Positions 18,326-29,069 of a stretch of DNA of 56,949 bases are shown piece after piece. The notes beneath the pieces were generated by a model. That model ran no database searches and was not told the origin of the DNA. It was given only the letters and a program-made list of their open reading frames with translations. Source of the stretch: Cupriavidus sp. WGlv3 (GTDB lineage: Bacteria > Pseudomonadota > Gammaproteobacteria > Burkholderiales > Burkholderiaceae); assembly GCF_023952475.1 (NCBI RefSeq), contig NZ_JALHRX010000026.1, forward strand, positions 1 to 56,949, given 5' to 3'. The translations under genes and the position numbers were made by a program. Position 1 is the first letter of the stretch, and each line of letters opens with the position of its first letter.

Positions 18326-20509
18326 TTGCAGCCCGCTTTCCGCCTGACCGGGGGTGCCATCGGCGCCGCCCTGCTGTTTGCCCAGTTTGCCGCCATGCCG
18401 GCCCGCGCCGCCGAACCGGCTTCCGCAACGCCCGTCATCCCTGCCGCCGCCAGTGCCGAAGCCACGCTGAACACGGTCACCGTGGTTGGCAACTGGCTGG
18501 AAAACGCCAACGAGGCCAAGGTGCTGGAACATCCGGGCGCGCGTACCATCGTCGACCGCGAGACCTTCGCCGAAGCCGGCGCCAACAATGTGCGTGAAGT
18601 GCTGCGCCGCATCCCGGGCGTACAGGTTCAGGAGAACAACGGCACCGGCGGCAGCGATGTCTCGCTGAACGTGGGCGTGCGCGGGCTGGCCTCGCGGCTG
18701 TCGCCGCGCTCGACCATCCTGATGGACGGCGTCCCGCTGGCAGTGGCGCCCTACGGCCAGCCGCAGCTGTCGATGGCGCCGCTGTCGCTGGGCAACCTCG
18801 AGACCATCGACGTGGTGCGCGGCGCGGGCTCGGTGCGCTACGGCCCGCAGAACGTGGGCGGCATCATCAACTTCGTGACGCGCCCGATCCCCACGACCTT
18901 CGCCGCCGATGCCTCGGTCTCGACCGACATCTACAGCCACGGCGGCAACGTCAAGACCAACCCCACCGCGTTCATCGGCGGCACCAATGCGCAGGGGCTG
19001 GGCGGCGCGCTGCTGTACTCGGGCATCCACGGCAACGGCTATCGCGCGAGCAACGACCACGTCAATATCGACGACCTGCTGCTCAAGGGCGCGTACCGGA
19101 TCTCGAAGACCGACTCGCTGAGCGCCGCGTTCCACTACTACGAAGGTACGGCCGGCATGCCAGGTGGCCTGACAACAGCGCAGTACGCGGCCGACCCGTT
19201 CCAGTCGGTGCGCCCCTACGACAACTTCAGCGGGCGGCGCCACGACTTCAGCCTGAAGTACAGCCACAACGACGCCGACCGCAAGTTCGAGGTGCTGACG
19301 TACTACACCGACAGCTTCCGCGGCAGCAATATCGAGCAGGAAGACGTCCGGAGCAACGCCGATCCCCGGCCGTTGCGCTTGACCGCGGCGCCACGCAACT
19401 ACCATACATTCGCGATCGAGCCGCGCTACTCGCAGCTGTTTCGCGGCGACAGCATGAGTCATGAAGTCAGCGTCGGCTACCGCTTCCTGCGCGAAGCCAG
19501 CGACGAGCAGGCCGCGCGCACGGCCTTCTACCCGCCCGGCTCGCTCGATCCCACCACCCTGCCCTCGCCGGTCTACCAGTGGCGCACCGGCGGCACAACC
19601 GCCAACGCGGTCTATATCGACGACACTATCAACGTCGGCAACTGGACCATCACGCCCGGGCTGCGCTATGAGTTTATCCGCTCGTACGTCACCGACAACT
19701 TCAGTGGTGTGCGCCGCGACGTGTCTTCCAACGAGCCGCTGCCATCGCTGGCGGTGATGTACCACGTCAGCGACCAGTGGAAGCTGTTCGCCAACGCCGG
19801 CGTGTCGTTCGGTCCGTTGCAGTATTTCCAGATCGCGCAGACCACCAATGGGCTGACGCCGGAAAAGGCCAAGACCTATGAGATCGGCACGCACTTCAAC
19901 GCCAATGGCTGGGGTGGCGAGCTGACGCTGTTCAACATCGACTTCGACGACGAACTGCAGTTGCGTGGCGCCACCGGCGGTTCGCCGGAGGCATGGACCA
20001 ACCTCGGCGCCACCACCCATCGCGGCGTGGAATCGTCGCTGCGCTATGATTTCGGCGCACTCGACAAGTCGCTGATGGGCCTGTCGGCCTACGCCACCTA
20101 CACCTACACCGAAGCCACCTACAACCAGGGCAACTTCGCCGGGCGCGACCTGCCGTTCTATTCGCGCCATGTGGCCACGGTCGGCATGCGCTACGCGCGC
20201 AACCGCTGGTCTTTCAACCTCGACGGCTTTGCGCAGTCCAAGCAGCATTCGCCGGGCGACCCGAGCAATTCGACCACCTACCAGACCGCGGAAAGCGCCA
20301 ACGGCGCGCTGGGCGATATCCCGGGCTATGCGCTGATGAACCTGCGCGTGGGCTATGACTTCGGCAAGGCGGCGCAGAACCTGAAACTGGCGGTGGGCGT
20401 GAAGAACGTACTCGACAAGCGCTATTTCACGCGCTCGACCGACAACAATGCCGGCAAGTATGTGGGCATGCCGCGGACCTTCTATATCCAGGCGTCGCTG
20501 GCGTATTGA
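18326..20509 (+). CDS. TonB-dependent siderophore receptor, FecA-like
   Basis: An outer-membrane receptor of 727 aa that imports an Fe(III) chelate using TonB energy. TTG 18326 is chosen because AGGAA precedes it and translation then opens with a normal signal peptide (hydrophobic core GAIGAALLFAQFAAM, cleavage after ARA). The plug domain contains 'NNVREVLRRIPGVQVQ', 'LNVGVRGLASRLSPRS' and 'IDVVRGAGSVRYGPQNVGG'. A 22-strand barrel follows and ends in '...RTFYIQASLAY', with the terminal aromatic residue expected by BAM. Homology within the family looks closest to FecA-type receptors. No FecIR pair is adjacent. Confidence 0.92.
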   Translation: MQPAFRLTGGAIGAALLFAQFAAMPARAAEPASATPVIPAAASAEATLNTVTVVGNWLENANEAKVLEHPGARTIVDRETFAEAGANNVREVLRRIPGVQVQENNGTGGSDVSLNVGVRGLASRLSPRSTILMDGVPLAVAPYGQPQLSMAPLSLGNLETIDVVRGAGSVRYGPQNVGGIINFVTRPIPTTFAADASVSTDIYSHGGNVKTNPTAFIGGTNAQGLGGALLYSGIHGNGYRASNDHVNIDDLLLKGAYRISKTDSLSAAFHYYEGTAGMPGGLTTAQYAADPFQSVRPYDNFSGRRHDFSLKYSHNDADRKFEVLTYYTDSFRGSNIEQEDVRSNADPRPLRLTAAPRNYHTFAIEPRYSQLFRGDSMSHEVSVGYRFLREASDEQAARTAFYPPGSLDPTTLPSPVYQWRTGGTTANAVYIDDTINVGNWTITPGLRYEFIRSYVTDNFSGVRRDVSSNEPLPSLAVMYHVSDQWKLFANAGVSFGPLQYFQIAQTTNGLTPEKAKTYEIGTHFNANGWGGELTLFNIDFDDELQLRGATGGSPEAWTNLGATTHRGVESSLRYDFGALDKSLMGLSAYATYTYTEATYNQGNFAGRDLPFYSRHVATVGMRYARNRWSFNLDGFAQSKQHSPGDPSNSTTYQTAESANGALGDIPGYALMNLRVGYDFGKAAQNLKLAVGVKNVLDKRYFTRSTDNNAGKYVGMPRTFYIQASLAY

Positions 20510-20543
20510 TTGGCTGTAAAAGCGCCAGGCAAACCCCCAGAAC

Positions 20544-20577
20544 AGCAAAACGGCTCGCCATGGCGAGCCGTTTTGCT
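20544..20577. terminator. Bidirectional rho-independent terminator
   Basis: A 34-bp perfect palindrome with a GC-rich core (CGGCTCGCCATGGCGAGCCG) flanked by A and T tracts, lying between the convergent TonB receptor and prfC. It can terminate both. Confidence 0.9.
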
Positions 20578-20594
20578 TTGCATGAGCGCGATGA

Positions 20595-22196
20595 TCAGAC
20601 GATCTCGCGTGTCTCCAGGAACTGCAGCTCCGGGAACCGCTCCTGCGTCAGCCGCAGGTTGACCATGCTCGGCGCCAGGTAGACATGGTCGCCGGCACCG
20701 TCCAGCGCCACGTTGTGCCCGGCCTTGGCGATCAGCTTCTCGATCTCGGCCGGCGTGCCCTTGAGCCAGCGCGCGGTGGCGCATTCATGCGACTCGAAGA
20801 TGGCATCGACGCCGTACTCATGCTCCAGCCGGTGCGCCACCACGTCGAACTGCAGGATACCCACCGCCCCCAGCACCAGGTCGTTGGAGGCCAGCGGGCG
20901 GAACATCTGCGTGGCGCCCTCTTCCGCCAGCTGCTGCAGGCCCTTCTGCAGCTGCTTGACCTTGAGCGGGTTGTTCAGGCGCGCGCGGCGGAAGAACTCC
21001 GGCGCGAACGACGGGATGCCGGTGAACTTGAGCGGCTCGCCCTCGGTGAAGACATCGCCCAGGCGAATGGTGCCGTGGTTGGGCACGCCGATGATGTCGC
21101 CGGCGTAGGCCTCTTCGGTGGTGTTGCGGTCCTGCGCCATGAAAGTGATGGCGTTGTTGATCGCCACGGTCTTGCCCGCCGACACGTGCAGCAGCTTCAT
21201 GCCGCGCTCGAAGCGGCCCGAGCACACCCGCACGAAGGCAATGCGGTCGCGGTGGCGCGGATCCATATTGGCCTGGATCTTGAACACGAAGCCGGTGAAC
21301 TTGGGCTCCTGCGGCTCGACCACGCGCGAATCCGTATTGCGCGCCAGCGGCGGCGGCGACAGCTCGCACAGCGCATCCAGCAGCGACTGCACGCCGAAGT
21401 TGTTGATGGCCGAGCCGAAATACACCGGCGTCTGCTTGCCGTTGAGGAAGGCCTCCTTGTCGAAGGTGTGCGAGGCGCCGCGCACCAGTTCGATTTCGAT
21501 GCGCAGCTCTTCGGCCTGGCTGCCGAGGATGCGGTCCAGCTCCGGATTGTCCAGGCCGTCGAGGATCGCTGCCGTGCCCTTGTCGCCATGCGGGTCGAAC
21601 AGCTGCACCTTGTCGTCGATCAGGTGGTACACGCCGCGGAAGGCCTTGCCCATGCCGATCGGCCAGGTCATCGGCGCGCACTGGATCTGCAGCACGTCCT
21701 CGATTTCATCGAGCAGCTCGATCGGCGAGCGGCCCTCGCGATCGAGCTTGTTGATGAAGGTCAGGATGGGGGTGTCGCGCAGCCGGCAGACGTTCAGCAG
21801 CTTGATGGTCTGCGCTTCCACGCCGTTGACCGAGTCGATCACCATCACCGCCGAGTCCACCGCCGTCAGCGTGCGGTAGGTGTCTTCGGAGAAGTCCTCG
21901 TGGCCCGGGGTGTCGAGCAGGTTGACGATGTTCTCCTGCGCCTTGCCGTCCGCGCTGTCGCGGCGGTACGGGAACTGCATCACCGACGACGTCACCGAAA
22001 TGCCGCGCTGCTTTTCCAGCTCCATCCAGTCCGAGGTGGCATGGCGGTCGGCCTTGCGCGCCCGCACTTCGCCCGCGACCTGGATCGCGCCGCCGAACCA
22101 CAGCAGCTTTTCGGTCAGGGTGGTCTTGCCCGCGTCGGGGTGGGAGATGATGGCGAAGGTGCGACGACGCGCAATTTCAGGAACGAGCGAGCTCAC
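20595..22196 (-). CDS. prfC: Peptide chain release factor 3
   Basis: The translational GTPase that recycles RF1/RF2 from the ribosome. 533 aa, the standard RF3 length. G1 is 'SHPDAGKTTLTEKLL' (about 18-32), the switch I region is 'RGISVTSSVMQFPY', G3 'LDTPGHEDFSEDTYRTL', and G4 'FINKLDREGR'. The RF3-specific C-terminal domain follows, including 'FVFKIQANMDPRHRDRIAF'. A housekeeping gene on a secondary chromosome supports chromid rather than plasmid status. Confidence 0.97.
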   Translation of the reverse strand: MSSLVPEIARRRTFAIISHPDAGKTTLTEKLLWFGGAIQVAGEVRARKADRHATSDWMELEKQRGISVTSSVMQFPYRRDSADGKAQENIVNLLDTPGHEDFSEDTYRTLTAVDSAVMVIDSVNGVEAQTIKLLNVCRLRDTPILTFINKLDREGRSPIELLDEIEDVLQIQCAPMTWPIGMGKAFRGVYHLIDDKVQLFDPHGDKGTAAILDGLDNPELDRILGSQAEELRIEIELVRGASHTFDKEAFLNGKQTPVYFGSAINNFGVQSLLDALCELSPPPLARNTDSRVVEPQEPKFTGFVFKIQANMDPRHRDRIAFVRVCSGRFERGMKLLHVSAGKTVAINNAITFMAQDRNTTEEAYAGDIIGVPNHGTIRLGDVFTEGEPLKFTGIPSFAPEFFRRARLNNPLKVKQLQKGLQQLAEEGATQMFRPLASNDLVLGAVGILQFDVVAHRLEHEYGVDAIFESHECATARWLKGTPAEIEKLIAKAGHNVALDGAGDHVYLAPSMVNLRLTQERFPELQFLETREIV

Positions 22197-22402
22197 GGCA
22201 GCGGAATCAGACTGGGAAATATTGGGATGGCCCGGCGGTGGCCGGAACCAGGGCCGGCAGCGCCGCGGGCGGCCGCAGGGCCGGGCCCGGCGGGCACGCG
22301 AAGGGAATGGGGCGTTATTTTACCGGTTTGGGCGCCGCTACGGGATTTGCGTTGTCGCTGGCCGGGCCCGCACCCTCCGCCTTTCCGCTGCGCGCGCTGC
22401 CG

Positions 22403-23371
22403 CTACTCGGCCAGCTTGTCCGCCGGCTTGCCGCGCAGGCTGCCGAACTGCAGCGCGTACTGGCGCGTCAGCTCCGCGCCAAAGAAGAAGATCTGTGCCG
22501 AGTAATACACCCACAGCATCAGCGCCACCACCGAGCCGGCGGCACCATAGGACGAGGCCACGGCGCTGTTGCCCAGGTACAGCCCGATCAGCCGCTTGCC
22601 GATCGAGAACAGCAGCGCGGTGATGACCGCGCCCATGGTGACGTCGCGCCAGGCAATGCGCGCATTGGGCAGCATCTTGAAGATCACGGCGAACAGCGCG
22701 GTCACCACCGCGAACGAAAACAGCGAGGAGATGATTTCGGCCACCGGCGCAAACCACGACTGCGTCCACAGCTGGCCCCAGATGCGCTCGACCACCGCCA
22801 GCCCCGCATTGACGATCAGCGACACCAGCAGCATGAAGGCCAGCACCAGCACCAGGCTGAACGACAGCAGGCGCGTGCGCAGCAACTGGCGCCAGCCGGC
22901 GGTGTCGGGCACCGGCACGTGCCAGATGTCGTCCAAGCTGCTTTTGAGTTCGGCAAAGGCGCTGGTGGCGCCGACGAACAGGATGCCGGTCGCGATCAGC
23001 GCGGCCATGCCGCTGCCGCCGGCGCGGTGCGTCGCAGCCAGGATGCCCTCGATGGCGGCGGCGCCCTGGTCGCCGACCAGCCCTTCGAGCTGCGCGAAGA
23101 TCTCGCCGCGCGCCGCCTCGGCGCCGAAGAACAGGCCGGCGATCGAGATCACCAGCACCAGGATCGGCGCCAGCGAGAACAGCATGTAGAAGGACAGCGC
23201 AGCACCCTTGCTGGCGGCGCGGTGCGCGAACCACGAGGTGATCGCGGCGCCCACGACGCGCAGCGTGCGCGCACCGGTGTGGCGGTCGGGCAGCCAGTGC
23301 GGGCGGTGCCGGCGCGGCGGCGGCACGCCTTCGGCGGCGGTCGAAGAGGAAGGTTCGGTCTTGTCAGTCAC
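22403..23371 (-). CDS. YihY/UPF0761 family membrane protein
   Basis: A 322-aa integral membrane protein with about six TM helices. Family hallmarks are 'ASKGAALSFYMLFSLAPILVL' (about 53-73), 'FAELKSSLDDIWHV', 'FKMLPNARIAWRDVTMGA' and 'YGAAGSVVALMLWVYYSAQI'. It was formerly annotated as RNase BN, but that activity belongs to another protein, and the function of this family is not settled. The N-terminus is a charged Pro/Arg-rich cytosolic segment. The 206-bp gap to prfC holds nothing recognisable. Confidence 0.9.
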   Translation of the reverse strand: MTDKTEPSSSTAAEGVPPPRRHRPHWLPDRHTGARTLRVVGAAITSWFAHRAASKGAALSFYMLFSLAPILVLVISIAGLFFGAEAARGEIFAQLEGLVGDQGAAAIEGILAATHRAGGSGMAALIATGILFVGATSAFAELKSSLDDIWHVPVPDTAGWRQLLRTRLLSFSLVLVLAFMLLVSLIVNAGLAVVERIWGQLWTQSWFAPVAEIISSLFSFAVVTALFAVIFKMLPNARIAWRDVTMGAVITALLFSIGKRLIGLYLGNSAVASSYGAAGSVVALMLWVYYSAQIFFFGAELTRQYALQFGSLRGKPADKLAE

Positions 23372-23575
23372 GGCCTGGTGCTGGCGCGATCCGGCGCGGG
23401 GACCGCGGATGGATTGCGCCTGCCCGCGCGGCGGGCGCTGCGTTCATCATACTGCGCATTGCGCCGCTTGCCCAAGGCGGGCCTGGCGCGGCGCGCGGCA
23501 GGCGACCTGCTACAGTAAGACCAGGCATACCTGCCGGCGCATCCGTTGCCCGCGCGCCGGCGCAAGGAGGCACCC

Positions 23576-23773
23576 GTGACCTGCAACCTCCGCGCACGCC
23601 CGGCGGCCGTGCTGGCATTCATCGCCGTGCTCGGCTGCGCCGGCTGCGAGCGCAGCCAGCCCGGACCCAAGCCCATCTCCGGCACCGCATCGGCCGCCCT
23701 GCCCTCGGCAGCGCCTGCCGCGGCACCGTCCAGCCCGACCAATCCCTCTGGCACTTCGGGCCAGCCCCGCTGA
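23576..23773 (+). CDS. Small predicted lipoprotein
   Basis: 65 aa from GTG 23576, chosen because AAGGAGG precedes it by 6 nt. The N-terminus 'VTCNLRARPAAVLAFIAVLG' is a short signal peptide leading to a lipobox-like 'VLGCAGC', then a Pro/Ala/Ser-rich extracytoplasmic tail. Small lipoproteins of this style are common and mostly uncharacterised. A downstream iteron-like element lies 24 bp after the stop. Confidence 0.6.
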   Translation: MTCNLRARPAAVLAFIAVLGCAGCERSQPGPKPISGTASAALPSAAPAAAPSSPTNPSGTSGQPR

Positions 23774-23796
23774 CTGCACCCGGGCCGCGCCACCGC

Positions 23797-23813
23797 GCGT
23801 ACCCGTTTCTGCG
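23797..23813 (-). repeat. Dispersed iteron-like 17-mer
   Basis: A perfect minus-strand CGCAGAAACGGGTACGC between the small lipoprotein and the gene-poor stretch. Confidence 0.85.
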
Positions 23814-24203
23814 TGACCACGCACCGCCCTGTCTTACTGGCGCGATGCACCGCGGTTACTCGCGTGCATGACTGATGTAAGGCCGGTTTCAACCGTGCAA
23901 CGGGCTGCGAGGCCGTCGCGCCATGCCTCGCGCCCACGGCAAAGCGCCGGCCAGTGCGCGCCAGCGGACGCCAGCGCCATGCCTGCGCCGCCACGGCGCC
24001 AGCGCAACGCGTTGCAGTGGCGAAACCGATTGATCCAGCGCCGCCGCGTAGTGGCGACCAGGTACTGCGAACCGTCTCGCAAAGCCGCGTGGCACAAGCG
24101 TTTGCGCCCCTTGGCACACTTGTCGCTCTGGCTTGCCCAAGGCGCACAGTGCAGGCCTGCGCCAGTTCCGTCAAACCCGTCGTTGCGCGCTGGAGATCAC
24201 CAC

Positions 24204-24425
24204 ATGCGTCACCCGCCTTCCCGCATGACGGCGCGCCGGCGCGCATACCGCCTGGCCGGTCCGCCGCCATCAGAGATGGACCTGGTGTCGGCGCCGCTGC
24301 TGCCCTATCCGCGCGCGCGCGAGCAAGTCACGCGCAGCGCGCACGGCATGGCTTGCGTGGCGATCCGCAGGCCGGCGCAGGCCAGTCCGGCCTGCCGCCG
24401 GCATGCGGGCAAGCGGCGCGCATGA
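24204..24425 (+). CDS. Doubtful small ORF
   Basis: 73 aa from ATG 24204, with GGAG 8 nt upstream. The composition (Arg/Ala/Pro-rich, no hydrophobic core, no motif) is close to what random high-GC sequence gives. Listed only because of the ribosome site and the lack of any competing gene. Confidence 0.2.
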   Translation: MRHPPSRMTARRRAYRLAGPPPSEMDLVSAPLLPYPRAREQVTRSAHGMACVAIRRPAQASPACRRHAGKRRA

Positions 24426-24524
24426 CGGGCCCACACAACATGCGGGCACGCGAGCCAGCGTGACCGCGCGGATTAGTGTTCCGTCCCCCGGCGGGCACTT
24501 TTTTTCCACAGGGAGATGCCGACC

Positions 24525-24935
24525 ATGAAAGCTGCAATGCTCGCCACGGCGCTGGCGATCGGCTCGGGCAGCGCGGCGGGCGCCAGCTACGCGTGGTTCG
24601 ACCGCCCCGACGCGGACGACGCGAACAGCCACGCCGCGGTCAGTCATGACGTCTATGTGCGTGGCTTCGGCTGGGCCTGGGGAGAACTGCGGCTGGATCC
24701 GGACACGACCGGCAGCGAAACGCTGGCGCCGCCCGCGCGGCATGCTCGCGATGGCCAGCGCCGCCGCGACATCGTGCCGTGGCCTGCGCAGGATGCTTGC
24801 GAGCCGCCGCGGCGGGCGCGCGGCAAGATCAGCATGAACCTCGCCACCGTGCCCACGCAGGCGACCGGCGGCAGGTTCGCGGGCGGATTCGCGGACGGGA
24901 AGTGGGCCACCAGGCCCCCGCGGGTAGTGCGCTGA
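24525..24935 (+). CDS. Hypothetical exported protein
   Basis: 136 aa from ATG 24525; GGAG sits 9 nt upstream, while the alternative ATG at 24516 is too close to it. 'MKAAMLATALAIGSGSAAGA' looks like a cleavable signal peptide, and the mature part is polar with no recognised domain. I do not recognise the family. A T7 run at about 24500-24506 precedes the ribosome site. Confidence 0.45.
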   Translation: MKAAMLATALAIGSGSAAGASYAWFDRPDADDANSHAAVSHDVYVRGFGWAWGELRLDPDTTGSETLAPPARHARDGQRRRDIVPWPAQDACEPPRRARGKISMNLATVPTQATGGRFAGGFADGKWATRPPRVVR

Positions 24936-25082
24936 CGTGCCGGCCGGCACGGGGAAAGGCGGAACCGGCGAGCGGACGTCGCCGGTTCCCCTTTCCCGCT
25001 GGCGCCTGTCATGGCCGAATGACCGGCCGTAGAGCAAGCGCCGCGCGACCAATGTCCCGGTTCCCTTGTCCGCCCTGGTCAG

Positions 25083-26450
<1,368 letters not shown>

Positions 26451-26575
26451 CACGATCTCCCGGACGTTAGGCTTGTTCTTGGTGCCGGCACCCGTGGCCG
26501 CCGCAGCGGCGCGCGTCCGAGGCGGACGGTGGGGCTGAACTGGCTGCGGGCATGCGCCCGCGGTCGACGTCGGTG

Positions 26576-27034
26576 TCACGAGCTGGACAGACTGCGGGTG
26601 GATTCATCAGGCGCGGCAAGGTAGTCCGCGCCCGGCTGGAGCTGCTCGCGGATGCGCCGCCGCACGGCCTCCTTCTCGCGCATCAACTCCACGCGAGGCG
26701 CCTGCGGCGACTGGCCGGAGTATTGGTAGTAGAGCGTCTTGTAGGTCAGCTGGCTCAGGATCCATTCCTGCAGCAGCGTGCGCTGACGCGCCAGTTCCCC
26801 TTCGAGCAGCCGATGGCGACGCAGCAGGTTGGACACCGCCGCACGGGCGCTGTCGCTGAGTTCGCTGTCTTCGGCAAGCAGGGCAACAACATCCGCGGTG
26901 GCCGCGTCGCTCACGGCCCGTTTGGCTGGCACTTCACCTGCGGCTTCCCCCACGGCGGCCCAGGCTCGGATGGATCGGTTACTGGACTCCCTGACAGGCC
27001 CGATGACGGGTCGCCGGATCTCTCCTGCGGTCAT
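26576..27034 (-). CDS. Hypothetical protein, helical
   Basis: 152 aa, no family recognised. Residues about 40-130 are charged and predicted helical ('SNLLRRHRLLEGELARQRTLLQEWIL'-type heptads), suggesting a coiled coil, followed by 'YKTLYYQYSG' and a basic helix. ATG 27034 has GGGGA 6 nt upstream. It lies 125 bp upstream of the VpsR-like gene on the same strand and may be cotranscribed. Confidence 0.6.
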   Translation of the reverse strand: MTAGEIRRPVIGPVRESSNRSIRAWAAVGEAAGEVPAKRAVSDAATADVVALLAEDSELSDSARAAVSNLLRRHRLLEGELARQRTLLQEWILSQLTYKTLYYQYSGQSPQAPRVELMREKEAVRRRIREQLQPGADYLAAPDESTRSLSSS

Positions 27035-27268
27035 GATTATCCCCGTTGAACAACATCCCCCGGCACTGCACGTCTACGTTTACCACTTCTCAGTCTTGGA
27101 ATTTTCTTGTCTGCGTGGCGCGCATGTTGTCCGCACGCTCCCGGATTGTGGACGGCGCCGTCATTGATATTAACGGTCTCTGTCGCGAAAGCGCTGCCGT
27201 CCTGGCGCATTGCGCCGACGCGCTTCCGGCGTGGCTCCGGCACCTTGCCGCATACACCGGAGTCAAGA

Positions 27269-27289
27269 AGGGGCGCTTGCCGCGCCCCT
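27269..27289 (+). terminator. Possible plus-strand terminator hairpin
   Basis: Arms AGGGGCGC and GCGCCCCT with a 5-nt loop, followed by TCTTTG, a weak T-tract. No recognised plus-strand gene ends here, so it may close an unrecognised small transcript from the 27.05-27.25 kb interval. Confidence 0.4.
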
Positions 27290-27456
27290 CTTTGCCACGC
27301 CTATAGTTCAGTGCATTTGCGGCGGTTTGTCCAGCCCCGTGTGGGTGACTTACAGCCAATCTCATCCATTGGTATGAGCCCTCGCGCACACACGCGAGAG
27401 CGCTGGCAGCGGCACGCCGCAGCGCGCATCCGCGTGCATACGACGCGAACATACTA

Positions 27457-27473
27457 CGCAGAATCGGGTACGC
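27457..27473 (+). repeat. Dispersed iteron-like 17-mer
   Basis: CGCAGAATCGGGTACGC, first of a plus-strand triplet on the left flank of the origin region, 2.4 kb before the main cluster. Confidence 0.85.
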
Positions 27474-27538
27474 TCCGACACCCCACCGCGGCAGGGACAT
27501 GAACATGCCGGAGCCCTGCATCGCCGCCCAGGCCTGTA

Positions 27539-27555
27539 CGCAGAATCGGGTACGC
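27539..27555 (+). repeat. Dispersed iteron-like 17-mer
   Basis: CGCAGAATCGGGTACGC, second of the triplet, 82 bp after the first. Confidence 0.85.
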
Positions 27556-27582
27556 ATCACCGGCCTCGCAACATCGGTCGCG

Positions 27583-27599
27583 CGCAGAAACGGGTACGC
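27583..27599 (+). repeat. Dispersed iteron-like 17-mer
   Basis: CGCAGAAACGGGTACGC, third of the triplet, exactly 44 bp after the second. Confidence 0.85.
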
Positions 27600-27640
27600 A
27601 CCTGCATCGCGCGGACTGCAATGCGAGCCATCACGGCGAT

Positions 27641-27666
27641 AAAAAAAGGCGGCCCCGGGGGCCGCC
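27641..27666 (-). terminator. Rho-independent terminator of the purine permease gene
   Basis: On the minus strand a GGCGGCC/GGCCGCC stem is followed by seven T residues, 39 bp after the permease stop. Confidence 0.88.
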
Positions 27667-27704
27667 CTGCTCACGAGACTTGTCGCTGATCCGGCGCGTG
27701 CCGT

Positions 27705-29069
27705 TCAGTGCCCCGGGAGGTAATAGAACTTGAAGATAAACACGGCGGCAATGATCCACACCATCACCGGCACGCTGCGCGCGCGCCCGGTCAGCAGCTT
27801 GAGCGCCGCATAGCTGATAAAGCCGAACGCGACGCCGTTGGCGACGGAATAGGTGAAGGGCATGCCCAGCGCCGTCATCACCGCGGGCACTACCTCGGTG
27901 ACGTCGTTCCAGTCGATTTCCAGCAGTTCGCGCAACATCAGGCACGACACATACAGCAGTGCCGGCGCGGTGGCATAGGCGGGCACGGTTCCGGCCAGCG
28001 GCGCGATAAACAGTGCCGCGAGAAACAGTACGGCCACCGTCACCGCGGTCAGGCCGGTACGTCCGCCGGCCTGCACGCCCGAGGCGCTTTCGATATAGGC
28101 GGTGGTGGACGACGTTCCCAGGAACGAGCCCGCCATGATGGCGGTGCTGTCGGCCATCAGCGCCTTGTTGAGCCGGTCCATCTTGCCGGCCTTGAGCAGG
28201 CCCGCGCGGTTGGCCACGCCCATCAGCGTGCCGGTCGCATCGAACAGCTCCACCAGGAAGAACACCAGCACCACGTTGATGATGCCGATCGACAGGGCCG
28301 CGGTGATATCGAGCTTGAACAGCGTCGGGCTCAGCGACGGCGGCGCGGAAAAGACACCGTGGAAGGTGTTGCCGGCAAAGGCGAAACTCAGCAGCGTGGT
28401 GAGCAGGATGCCGATCAGGATGGCCCCCTTCACGCGCAGGTGGTCCAGCGCCACGATCACGAAGAAGCCGAGGATCGCGAGCACCGCCGAAGGCTGGTGC
28501 AGGTCCCCTATGGTCACCAGCGTGGCCGGGCTCGCGGTGACGATGCCGGCGTTCTTCAGCGCAACGATGGCCAGGAACAAGCCGATGCCCGCGGTGATGG
28601 CCACGCGGATCGAATGCGGTATGCCATTGACAATCATCTCGCGCACGCGGAACAGCGTCACCAGCAGGAACAGGCAGCCGGAGATAAAGACCGCACCCAG
28701 TGCCGCTTCCCACGGGAAGCCCATGCCCTTGACCACCGTGTACGCAAAATACGCGTTCAGGCCCATGCCGGGCGCCATCGCGATCGGATAGTTGGCGTAG
28801 AAGCCCATGATCAGCGTGCCGATCGCCGCGGCCACGCAGGTGGCGACGAACACCGCGTCCTTGGGCATGCCCGCATCGCCGAGGATGGAGGGATTGACGA
28901 AGATGATGTACGCCATCGTCAGGAACGTGGTGATGCCGGCCAGGATCTCGGTACGGACATCGGTATGGTGCTCGCGCAGCCTGAATATCCGCTCGAGCAG
29001 CGACGGCGCGGCGTGGGGCGCTGCGGGGGTGGATGTGCCCGGCTTGGAAGCGGGATCCGGCATCGACAT
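27705..29069 (-). CDS. AzgA/PbuG-type purine permease (NCS2 family)
   Basis: A proton-coupled uptake permease for guanine, hypoxanthine or adenine in the inner membrane. 454 aa with about 12-14 TM segments. Family signatures are 'TEILAGITTFLTMAYIIFVNP' (about 40-60), 'YPIAMAPGMGLNAYFAYTVV', 'VELFDATGTLMGVANRAGLL' and 'ALMADSTAIMAGSFLGTSS' (the conserved segment with TSTTAYIES following). AGGAG lies 6 nt upstream of ATG 29069. Exact substrate is not resolved by sequence alone. Confidence 0.92.
   Translation of the reverse strand: MSMPDPASKPGTSTPAAPHAAPSLLERIFRLREHHTDVRTEILAGITTFLTMAYIIFVNPSILGDAGMPKDAVFVATCVAAAIGTLIMGFYANYPIAMAPGMGLNAYFAYTVVKGMGFPWEAALGAVFISGCLFLLVTLFRVREMIVNGIPHSIRVAITAGIGLFLAIVALKNAGIVTASPATLVTIGDLHQPSAVLAILGFFVIVALDHLRVKGAILIGILLTTLLSFAFAGNTFHGVFSAPPSLSPTLFKLDITAALSIGIINVVLVFFLVELFDATGTLMGVANRAGLLKAGKMDRLNKALMADSTAIMAGSFLGTSSTTAYIESASGVQAGGRTGLTAVTVAVLFLAALFIAPLAGTVPAYATAPALLYVSCLMLRELLEIDWNDVTEVVPAVMTALGMPFTYSVANGVAFGFISYAALKLLTGRARSVPVMVWIIAAVFIFKFYYLPGH

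Larger units (their letters stand above)
23774..24524. other. Gene-poor region with one iteron-like element
   Basis: About 750 bp with no recognised family on either strand. It contains the 17-mer at 23797-23813. One small ORF (24204-24425) has a plausible ribosome site but no similarity that I recognise. Longer frames on both strands appear to be high-GC artefacts rich in Arg/Ala. Confidence 0.45.
27035..27704. other. Intergenic region with three iteron-like elements and a hairpin
   Basis: About 670 bp without a supported gene. It contains the hairpin at 27269-27289, three plus-strand 17-mers (27457, 27539, 27583) and the permease terminator. Small frames running through the 17-mers only translate the repeat and are not counted. 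Confidence 0.6.

Noticed and set aside
18242..20548. A 768-codon open frame antisense to the TonB receptor
   Set aside because: The receptor has signal peptide, plug and barrel; the antisense frame has no domain and runs through the terminator.
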